6,449 bases of DNA, taken from contig JAZNWZ010000084.1 of assembly GCA_045593645.1 (NCBI GenBank), forward strand, positions 1 through 6,449, read 5' to 3'. This DNA is from Fimenecus sp045593645. Lineage in GTDB: Bacteria; Bacillota; Clostridia; Oscillospirales; Acutalibacteraceae. How positions within the stretch are numbered: the stretch's first letter is position 1; each line of letters begins with the position of its first letter. The position numbers and the translations under genes are program-made. Below are positions 1-3,769 of this stretch, one piece after another. The notes under the pieces were generated by a model, which saw nothing but the letters and a program-made list of their open reading frames with translations, searched no databases and was not told the DNA's origin.

Positions 1-454
1 CTTCAGGTAAACCGTGATAACGGATACCGAATTCACTGGCATAAGTAAAACCACTTTTGCCATAGAAATTGATGTTACCCTCAAAGCAGATTGCACCGAA
101 TCCCATTTCTGTTGCTTTTTCCAGAGAATAGTCAAGCAGAATTTTACCATAACGCTAACGTTTGAGTTCATTAGCAATACAGATAGGACCCATTGTTATG
201 ATAGGAATATCTCTGCCATCATCGGCTTGGATAACAGCATTCATAAACATATTTTGTCCTATGATTTTGCCGTCCTTTTCCATAACAAAGTCAAGTTCGG
301 GAATGAATGCATCATCATTACGAAGTTGGTTGAGTACATAATGCTCAAGGCAACCGGGACGATACACATTCCAAAATGATTCCCTTACAAGATTTTCAAC
401 TTCTCTGTGTTCTTCTTTTCTTTCTGAACGGATAATATAGTCATTTTTATTCAT
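1..454 (-). pseudogene. GNAT-family N-acetyltransferase, interrupted by an amber codon, partial at the window edge
   Basis: Starts at ATG 454-452 behind a strong AGGAGGA site (467-461). The reading frame gives 99 residues (MNKNDYIIRS... to ...IANELKR), then TAG at 157-155, and continues in the same frame without another stop to the left edge (RYGKILLDYSLEKATEMGFG, then NFYGKSGFTYASEFGIRYHG). The two halves together look like a GNAT N-acetyltransferase (acetyl-CoA-dependent acyl transfer, cytoplasmic): a central beta-strand block around residues 55-93, the acetyl-CoA pyrophosphate loop around 97-105, and the late 'NFYGKSGF' segment typical of the fold. The TAG falls inside the CoA loop, where a residue such as Lys or Gln is expected, and the next residue is Arg where the motif (R/Q-x-x-G-x-G/A) normally has Gly. 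Two lesions in the key loop suggest a decayed gene; readthrough or a sequencing error cannot be excluded. The C-terminus lies outside the window. The natural substrate cannot be inferred. Confidence 0.8.
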
Positions 455-623
455 TGTTTTTCCTCCTGAAAATTGTTGACTGTCAATATGAGGAGGTCGG
501 ACAGATTGTAAGCCTTCCTCCTCGGTTAGGATACAATCTCCAATGATTTGATTGTCTTTCTCAAAAAGCAATCTCCTTTAAAATAATATTTATAATCAAG
601 CCTTTCGGCAGGATTAACTCAAT
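455..623 (-). promoter_or_regulatory. Long structured 5' leader of the acetyltransferase gene, possible attenuator
   Basis: From the predicted transcription start (near 623) to the ATG at 454 is about 170 nt, far longer than the leaders of the neighbouring genes. It contains a hairpin with a GNRA loop (arms 600-602 and 607-609, loop GAAA on the transcript, extended by 594-597/612-615). Then come four alternating segments GATTG (573-569), CAATC (554-550), GATTG (538-534) and CAATC (508-504), followed by GAGGAGG (523-517), CCTCCTC (496-490) and the ribosome binding site AGGAGGA (467-461). Several pairings exclude each other; CCTCCT can pair either with the upstream GAGGAGG or with the ribosome binding site. 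A possible 12-codon leader ORF starts with TTG at 564 behind GGAG (576-573) and ends at TAA 528-526. No known riboswitch family was recognised. Regulation is inferred from pairing potential only. Confidence 0.45.
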
Positions 624-629
624 AAACTA

Positions 630-657
630 ATTATACCATTCACAAAACAAAAAGCAA
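630..657 (-). promoter_or_regulatory. Promoter of the acetyltransferase gene
   Basis: On the minus strand the -35 box is TTGCTT (657-652), followed by a 16-bp spacer and TATAAT (635-630), with TGG just before the -10 (extended -10). The -35 box lies within the 3' arm of the terminator of the kinase-like gene upstream. Confidence 0.75.
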
Positions 658-676
658 CAGCGAAATACTGTTGCTT
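648..676 (-). terminator. Rho-independent terminator of the P-loop kinase-like gene
   Basis: The transcript (minus strand) has the 9-bp stem AAGCAACAG (676-668) / CTGTTGCTT (660-652) with a 7-nt loop, followed by a T-rich tract. The stem begins inside the TAA stop codon of the gene at 675-1190, so there is no 3' spacer. It is one of three near-identical terminators in the window. Confidence 0.85.
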
Positions 677-1190
677 ACAAATCTATATCAATTTCATATT
701 TATCATCAATGAGGATGTAGTTCACATTATGCTGTTGTGCAAGGTTTAGCATTTCTGAATTACCTAATAACACATTTTCCATAGTGCACCATTCGTCATC
801 CAAACGATTTTCGATGGTGTTGGCGTATTTTTTGATGTCGTCAAAATGATTTTTTATATAATTTTCACTCATGATAAGGCAGTAATATTTTATGTTTTCA
901 AGATAATCCTTCTCAAAATCTTTTGCCCAATCAAAAGGAATATAGCAACCCTCAATAACTAAATTCTGTTTGTTTTCAATGGCAGTTTTAATCATTTCAC
1001 GAACGATGGGCCATAAATATTCAGTTAGTTTTTCATCATCACTCATGGGCGTAAGGTCTGTGTTGCCACTGCGGATTAATCCCATCTTCAAATGGTCGAT
1101 TGACAGATAGGGATATTTATATTTTTCGAGCAATTTTTGGGCAAGTGCAGTTTTGCCTGTATGCGATGCTCCTGTAATTAAAATAATCAT
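675..1190 (-). CDS. Small P-loop NTPase, kinase-like (adenylate-kinase / zeta-toxin-like fold)
   Basis: A complete 171-residue protein. ATG 1190-1188 is preceded by AGGTGA (1200-1195), a close but acceptable spacing. The N-terminus MIILITGASHTGKT carries a clear Walker A motif (GASHTGKT, residues 7-14) directly after the first beta strand. A hydrophobic strand ending in an acid, 'LVIEG' (77-81), fits the second core strand of nucleotide and small-molecule kinases. Residues 30-45 (SIDHLKMGLIRSG) resemble the substrate-binding segment after the first helix. The size and layout match the adenylate-kinase-like group of small kinases that databases often label AAA_33, zeta-toxin-like or 2-phosphoglycerate-kinase-like. 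It probably transfers phosphate from ATP to an unknown small molecule in the cytoplasm. No antitoxin-like partner is next to it, so a toxin role is not supported. It is a single-gene unit with its own promoter and terminator. Confidence 0.85.
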   Translation of the reverse strand: MIILITGASHTGKTALAQKLLEKYKYPYLSIDHLKMGLIRSGNTDLTPMSDDEKLTEYLWPIVREMIKTAIENKQNLVIEGCYIPFDWAKDFEKDYLENIKYYCLIMSENYIKNHFDDIKKYANTIENRLDDEWCTMENVLLGNSEMLNLAQQHNVNYILIDDKYEIDIDL

Positions 1191-1200
1191 TATCTCACCT

Positions 1201-1216
1201 ACAAATTCTTATTTGT
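1201..1216 (-). promoter_or_regulatory. 5' leader hairpin of the kinase-like gene
   Basis: The transcript has ACAAAT (1216-1211), loop AAGA and ATTTGT (1206-1201), a 6-bp hairpin a few nucleotides after the predicted transcription start and just before the ribosome binding site. The same hairpin with a changed base pair lies in front of the nitroreductase-like gene (2069-2082). It could protect the 5' end of the mRNA or position the ribosome; this is inference. Confidence 0.5.
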
Positions 1217-1223
1217 CGAGATG

Positions 1224-1253
1224 ATTATACCACCAATACAAAACAAAAAGCAA
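1224..1253 (-). promoter_or_regulatory. Promoter of the P-loop kinase-like gene
   Basis: On the minus strand, TTGCTT (1253-1248), an 18-bp spacer and TATAAT (1229-1224) with an extended -10 (GGTGGTATAAT). The -35 box is part of the 3' arm of the nitroreductase-like gene's terminator. Confidence 0.75.
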
Positions 1254-1275
1254 CAGTTTTCAGGCTGCTGCTTTT
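1242..1275 (-). terminator. Rho-independent terminator of the nitroreductase-like gene
   Basis: The transcript has AAAAGCAGCAG (1275-1265) pairing with CTGTTGCTTTT (1256-1246), an 11-bp stem with one G-U pair and an 8-nt loop, followed by a T-rich tract. It lies about 30 bp after the TAA at 1306-1308. Confidence 0.85.
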
Positions 1276-1305
1276 GAAGTTTCAGTTCGATAAATTGGAA
1301 TTTGT

Positions 1306-2055
1306 TTACTTACTTAAATATGAATATCTTGCAATTAAAGTTTGCTCAACACTATCATCTGTTGTATCTGCAAACAGAGTTCTCTCATAAGTATAGTTTT
1401 CGTGTTCCAGACAGGTTTCAAGCATAAAAAGAAAAATACCCATATCTATCTTATTGTAATATCGAACCTTATCAGCAGGCATTATACCTCTTTTGCCGGG
1501 TTTCTTAAATCGATATACCATTAAATCGCAACCAGTATTTTCAACAATCCACGGTTGTGTATTACAAGCACTTGGCGTGAAACGAACAATCTCTGCAATT
1601 CCTAATGTATTACCATTCCATATTTCACTGGGCGGTTTTCTTTTTGACTTGAACATATCCTTTCGAAACTTGTCCACGGGCATTTTTGCAATGGAAATCA
1701 TAATAACATAATCAAGACCGTTCAATTGCATATCTTTTGGTTTACCGATGCCAAACCATAAAGCACCGATATTCTGTGAAGCAAGATATAAATCAATCTG
1801 TTCGCCCATATACCCGATATTTCGCAAATATTCATCCTTTGTTTCACTGTAAAACAAAATGCAGTATTGTCCACCTCGCTTGCAGGTGGTCTCACTTTCG
1901 GGCACAATGCAAATTTCTGTCTTAATTTCAGCATTGAGCGGTTTTACAGTTTTAATAAAATCTTTTAATTCTTGGATTTCATCACCCGTAAGTGTATCCG
2001 TATCTTTGAAAATATGAAATGATTTACGTTTGAAAATTTGCTTATAATAATCCAT
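1306..2055 (-). CDS. Nitroreductase-family protein, TM1586-like
   Basis: A complete 249-residue protein starting at ATG 2055-2053 behind GGAGAG (2066-2061). The N-terminal RKSFHIF (residues 10-16) matches the start of nitroreductase-fold proteins, where an Arg helps bind the FMN phosphate. The segment YMGEQIDLYLASQNIGALWF (82-101) is the central helix-strand of the fold. RFTPSACNTQPW (158-169) is the second FMN-contacting segment, usually written R-x-(S/A)-P-S-x-x-N-x-Q-P-W. The fused two-lobe layout and length fit the putative TM nitroreductase family (TM1586 type, Pfam PF14512 as I recall it). Such proteins bind flavin and probably carry out NAD(P)H-dependent reduction in the cytoplasm; the substrate is unknown. 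No signal peptide or membrane segment is visible. It is a single-gene unit with its own promoter, leader hairpin and terminator. The family call is confident; the enzymatic role is inferred. Confidence 0.85.
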   Translation of the reverse strand: MDYYKQIFKRKSFHIFKDTDTLTGDEIQELKDFIKTVKPLNAEIKTEICIVPESETTCKRGGQYCILFYSETKDEYLRNIGYMGEQIDLYLASQNIGALWFGIGKPKDMQLNGLDYVIMISIAKMPVDKFRKDMFKSKRKPPSEIWNGNTLGIAEIVRFTPSACNTQPWIVENTGCDLMVYRFKKPGKRGIMPADKVRYYNKIDMGIFLFMLETCLEHENYTYERTLFADTTDDSVEQTLIARYSYLSK

Positions 2056-2068
2056 ACATACTCTCCGT

Positions 2069-2082
2069 TAAATTCTTATTTA
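2069..2082 (-). promoter_or_regulatory. 5' leader hairpin of the nitroreductase-like gene
   Basis: The transcript has TAAAT (2082-2078), loop AAGA and ATTTA (2073-2069), just upstream of the GGAGAG ribosome binding site. It is homologous to the hairpin at 1201-1216, with a T-A pair replacing a C-G pair. Confidence 0.5.
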
Positions 2083-2090
2083 TCGAACCA

Positions 2091-2120
2091 ATTATACCAC
2101 CCATGCCAAGAGAAGTGCAA
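2091..2120 (-). promoter_or_regulatory. Promoter of the nitroreductase-like gene
   Basis: On the minus strand, TTGCAC (2120-2115), an 18-bp spacer and TATAAT (2096-2091) with the extended -10 GGTGGTATAAT. The spacing and -10 context are the same as in the promoter at 1224-1253. A degenerate hairpin (GCAA 2139-2136 with TTGC 2120-2117) overlaps the -35 box. Confidence 0.75.
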
Positions 2121-2156
2121 TAGTTTTTAGTGTTGTTGCGAGTTGTCATGGGTGGT
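2096..2156. repeat. Long interrupted inverted repeat across the nitroreductase-like gene's promoter
   Basis: A perfect 10-bp arm pair, accacccatg (2096-2105) and catgggtggt (2147-2156), is separated by 41 bp. Further short pairs lie inside it (caa 2107-2109 with ttg 2143-2145; gcaa 2117-2120 with ttgc 2136-2139). The left arm occupies the promoter spacer next to the -10 box, and the -35 box lies within the interior. It may be a protein-binding site or a remnant of a small insertion. Confidence 0.5.
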
Positions 2157-2164
2157 GATTTTTA

Positions 2165-2227
2165 TACTCCGTACACTTTTATTTATACTCCGTAAACGAT
2201 TACCCGTACTCCGTACACTTTTACAGA
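2165..2227. repeat. Three tandem 21-bp repeats
   Basis: The core tactccgta recurs at 2165, 2186 and 2207, exactly 21 bp apart. Units 1 and 3 share tactccgtacacttttA-type sequence and unit 2 has diverged after the core. A weaker fourth core (tactcttta) begins at 2236. The array lies between the operon's terminator (2252-2291) and the nitroreductase-like gene's promoter, and codes for nothing recognisable. A spacing of 21 bp is two turns of the DNA helix. Confidence 0.75.
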
Positions 2228-2251
2228 TTCACCGGTACTCTTTAAAACACA

Positions 2252-2291
2252 AAAAGCAACAGTTTTCAAGCTGAAAAATACTGTTGCTTTT
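2252..2291 (-). terminator. Rho-independent terminator of the winged-helix / zinc-ribbon operon
   Basis: The transcript has AAAAGCAACAG (2291-2281) pairing with CTGTTGCTTTT (2262-2252), an 11-bp stem, extended by an inner stem of TTTTC (2277-2273) and GAAAA (2267-2263). A T-rich tail follows. Its 3' arm and tail are nearly identical to the terminator at 1242-1275. Confidence 0.85.
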
Positions 2292-2306
2292 ATAAGTTTA
2301 AATTGT

Positions 2307-2960
2307 TTATTTTTTTGGCAAAACAACTTTTTCTCCACATTTATAACAGAAAGAACTATCTGATAGTAATTTAGTTCCACATTTTCTGCAGAAAAGTGGT
2401 GTATTACTATCAACATCGTTTTTTGATGAGATTTGTTTTCGTGCTTCCTCTTCTCGAATAGCTCGATTTTCAGCTTTTACTTTTCGTAGTCTTAATAAAA
2501 CATCAGCAGGAACGCCCATGCTAAAATCCTCACGCTCGGTGTCCCAATCAGTGTCATCGTCACAAAAACACAACCCTGCAGGGGGGAATATAGACTCACC
2601 AACATAAAGAACAAAATATAATTTAGTGTACTCATTTCCGTTTAAATACAATGTGTACATATCTTCGCCGATATCTTGGTATTCGTCTATAGTAACTCTA
2701 ATTGATGTGCAAGGTGACCAAGTGAATTTTTCTCCATCCTTGGTACACAATTTACTAAGATAATTCTCCGTTTCCGAGATACTGTTAGTGAATATTGGGT
2801 TTGTTTCACTATGACCATAATTACTTTTTTCAGGTGCTTGCTTATCAAAAATTGCCTTTCCTATATTTTGAGCATTATCCTCAGCTTCATTTAATGCACT
2901 GGCTAAAATTTTAAGAAAATCATCATTTGTATTTTTCCCTTTACGCTTAAATAAACCCAT
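2307..2960 (-). CDS. Hypothetical protein with a C-terminal zinc ribbon
   Basis: A complete 217-residue protein. ATG 2960-2958 abuts the TAA of the upstream winged-helix gene and is preceded by a very strong GGAGGTGA (2975-2968) embedded in that gene's last codons, so the two are probably translated together. The N-terminus (MGLFKRKGK) is basic. Residues about 55-150 form a mixed alpha/beta region I do not recognise, with the conspicuous stretches YTLYLNGNEYTKLYFVLYVG (102-121) and an acidic CFCDDDTDWDTERED (131-145). Residues 155-180 are charged and probably helical. The C-terminus has CRKCG (191-195) and CYKCG (205-209), a CxxC-x10-CxxC zinc ribbon of the short type often found at the ends of clostridial proteins, where it usually mediates binding rather than catalysis. 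There is no signal peptide and no clear membrane helix. The function is unknown; the coupling suggests it works with the winged-helix protein. Confidence 0.8.
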   Translation of the reverse strand: MGLFKRKGKNTNDDFLKILASALNEAEDNAQNIGKAIFDKQAPEKSNYGHSETNPIFTNSISETENYLSKLCTKDGEKFTWSPCTSIRVTIDEYQDIGEDMYTLYLNGNEYTKLYFVLYVGESIFPPAGLCFCDDDTDWDTEREDFSMGVPADVLLRLRKVKAENRAIREEEARKQISSKNDVDSNTPLFCRKCGTKLLSDSSFCYKCGEKVVLPKK

Positions 2961-3194
2961 TTAAATTTCACCTCCGTGGTTTTCTGTATACGCTTTATTT
3001 GTTGCTGTGTAGAAACAACTGCAGTTATTATCTATGCTTAGTGCTACCGCGGGACACTGTTTTATAAAATGTTCTTTTCTTAAAAACTCAATATTATTTA
3101 AACAAATATTACCATCTATATTTAAAGCGTTTCCGATTTGATTGCACGAAACAGGTCCATTTTCCTTAATGTATTCATAAATTTTTCTTACCAT
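2961..3194 (-). CDS. Small winged helix-turn-helix protein
   Basis: A complete 77-residue protein from ATG 3194-3192. A weak GGTGG (3209-3205) lies 10 nt upstream. The first helix (VRKIYEYIKENG, 2-13), the turn and second helix (VSCNQIGNALNI, 15-26) and a recognition-like helix (NICLNNIEFLRKEHFIKQ, 29-46) match the order of a winged-helix DNA-binding domain, and residues 49-65 could form the beta wing. It is almost nothing but the DNA-binding domain. Five cysteines (17, 31, 47, 58, 60), two of them as CSC near the wing, are unusual for such a small protein and could bind metal or sense redox state; this is inference. It is the first gene of a two-gene operon, its TAA adjoining the ATG of the zinc-ribbon gene, so it may regulate its own operon. 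A transcription factor role is likely but not proven. Confidence 0.75.
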   Translation of the reverse strand: MVRKIYEYIKENGPVSCNQIGNALNIDGNICLNNIEFLRKEHFIKQCPAVALSIDNNCSCFYTATNKAYTENHGGEI

Positions 3195-3226
3195 AATATA
3201 TCTACCACCAATTGTAATATAATTTA

Positions 3227-3255
3227 ATTATACCACATAAATGAAAAAAGTACAA
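3227..3255 (-). promoter_or_regulatory. Promoter of the winged-helix / zinc-ribbon operon
   Basis: On the minus strand, TTGTAC (3255-3250), a 17-bp spacer and TATAAT (3232-3227) with the extended -10 TGGTATAAT. The -35 box lies in the 3' arm of the terminator at 3244-3281. Confidence 0.75.
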
Positions 3256-3281
3256 TGGTTTGTATTAAAACCGTTGTACTT
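3244..3281 (-). terminator. Rho-independent terminator upstream of the winged-helix operon
   Basis: The transcript has AAGTACAA (3281-3274) pairing with TTGTACTT (3255-3248), one C-A mismatch, then GGTTT (3272-3268) with AAACC (3261-3257), and a run of six T residues. It would stop minus-strand transcription arriving from the tRNA-Pro side. No gene ends directly in front of it, so it may be left over from a unit lost by integration or deletion. Confidence 0.7.
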
Positions 3282-3284
3282 AGG

Positions 3285-3308
3285 TGGTCGGAGTGACAGG
3301 AGTCGAAC
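3285..3308 (-). repeat. Exact copy of the tRNA-Pro 3' end, candidate attachment site
   Basis: These 24 bases are identical, in the same orientation, to 3501-3524: nucleotides 53-76 of the tRNA (T-loop, 3' half of the T-stem, 3' acceptor strand and CCA). Upstream of this point the sequence has no tRNA character. A T-loop-to-3'-end duplication is the classic trace of tyrosine-recombinase integration at a tRNA gene. No integrase is in the window. Confidence 0.6.
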
Positions 3309-3448
3309 GTCTGCTGCGGCTTTGCCTTGCATACTATTCGCTTGGCGACCCAAATCCTACGGATTTCGGTACCCGCCAATCGCTTTTCGCTAAAAATGTT
3401 TCCCCGAAACATTTTCTTAACGCTCAAACCTTCGTAAGGTTCGACTCC
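3299..3448. repeat. Nested-hairpin element next to the tRNA-Pro 3' end copy
   Basis: The outer 10-bp arms are ggagtcgaac (3299-3308) and gttcgactcc (3439-3448). Inside are ttggcg/cgccaa (3342-3347/3374-3379) enclosing aaatcc/ggattt (3352-3357/3361-3366), a perfect 10-bp hairpin aaaatgtttc/gaaacatttt with a 3-nt loop (3393-3402/3406-3415), and aacctt/aaggtt with a 3-nt loop (3427-3432/3436-3441). No credible coding sequence is present. It could be a miniature palindromic element or a structured RNA. The left outer arm overlaps the tRNA 3' end copy. Confidence 0.5.
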
Positions 3449-3463
3449 TCATTTTCAATGCAC

Positions 3464-3495
3464 AACAAAAAAGGCACCCTAAAGGGTACCTTTTT
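3464..3495 (-). terminator. Rho-independent terminator of tRNA-Pro
   Basis: The transcript has AAAAAGGTACCC (3495-3484) pairing with GGGTGCCTTTTT (3479-3468), a 4-nt loop and a T-rich tail. The one imperfect pair is G-U on the minus transcript but C-A on the plus transcript, so the hairpin is better formed in the direction of the tRNA. It begins 6 bp after the tRNA CCA end. Confidence 0.8.
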
Positions 3496-3500
3496 CGCTG

Positions 3501-3576
3501 TGGTCGGAGTGACAGGAGTCGAACCTGCGGCATCCACATCCCAAATGTGGCGCGCTACCAGCTGCGCTACACCCCG
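3501..3576 (-). tRNA. tRNA-Pro (anticodon UGG)
   Basis: A complete 76-nt cloverleaf with encoded CCA. The acceptor stem is CGGGGTG/CACTCCG with one G-U pair; the D-arm is GCGC/GCGC; the anticodon arm is CCACA-TTTGGGA-TGTGG, giving anticodon TGG for proline; the T-arm is GCAGG-TTCGACT-CCTGT. It has its own consensus promoter and terminator. The 3' end is duplicated downstream at 3285-3308, so this gene appears to have served as an integration site while remaining intact. Confidence 0.97.
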
Positions 3577-3617
3577 ATTAATTTAATTGTTGCTGTGTCA
3601 TTTCTGTCAGCCTTGAT

Positions 3618-3646
3618 ATTATATACAATTTAGTTCCACTTGTCAA
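3618..3646 (-). promoter_or_regulatory. Promoter of tRNA-Pro
   Basis: On the minus strand, a perfect TTGACA (3646-3641), a 17-bp spacer and a perfect TATAAT (3623-3618). This places the transcription start about 35 nt upstream of the mature tRNA 5' end. Confidence 0.9.
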
Positions 3647-3730
3647 TACATAATTTTAAAAAATTTTAACATTTTGTATTTGCTATTCAAGTGGATTTTT
3701 TTATTTACTATGGAAATTTAATGTTTAATA

Positions 3731-3739
3731 TGGTAAAAT
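3731..3739 (+). promoter_or_regulatory. Probable extended -10 promoter of polA
   Basis: TGG followed by TAAAAT (3734-3739) makes an extended -10 element about 30 bp before the polA start codon. No convincing -35 box lies 16-18 bp upstream, so the promoter may be modest in strength. It diverges from the tRNA-Pro promoter. Confidence 0.5.
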
Positions 3740-3758
3740 ACCTATATATTGATTTTTT

Positions 3759-3762
3759 GGAG
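3759..3762 (+). promoter_or_regulatory. Ribosome binding site that fixes the polA start
   Basis: GGAG lies 7 nt before ATG 3770, an ideal spacing. The frame is open from a TTG at 3749, but that codon lies upstream of this site, so the ATG is the real start. Confidence 0.8.
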
Positions 3763-3769
3763 TTGGATT

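Noticed and set aside
155..157. Recoding of TAG to an amino acid
   Set aside because: A single TAG in a gene with a second damaging change is better explained by decay; no suppressor tRNA or second in-frame TAG is seen here.
14..379. A plus-strand open frame of 121 codons opposite the acetyltransferase
   Set aside because: The minus strand carries clear GNAT sequence over the same span; the plus frame has no recognisable protein and no ribosome binding site.
455..571. A 39-codon N-terminal extension of the acetyltransferase from TTG at 571
   Set aside because: The GGAG site abuts that TTG with no room for initiation, the GNAT fold begins at ATG 454 with an ideal ribosome binding site, and the extension coincides with the pairing blocks of the leader.
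675..1190. A zeta-type toxin of a toxin-antitoxin pair
   Set aside because: The fold is compatible, but no small antitoxin gene lies beside it and it is a lone gene with its own promoter and terminator.
2165..2244. A CRISPR array
   Set aside because: The repeats are contiguous 21-bp units without unique spacers, and no cas gene is nearby.
3299..3448. An integron attC site
   Set aside because: The region is palindromic, but it lacks the paired core sites (GTTRRRY and RYYYAAC) at its ends, and no integrase is present.
3284..3586. A plus-strand open frame of 100 codons
   Set aside because: It is the antisense translation of tRNA-Pro, its 3' end copy and the hairpin element. No ribosome binding site or protein character supports it.
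3749..3769. A seven-residue longer polA starting at TTG 3749
   Set aside because: The ribosome binding site at 3759-3762 lies downstream of that codon, and family members begin at the MKILAIDGNS position.
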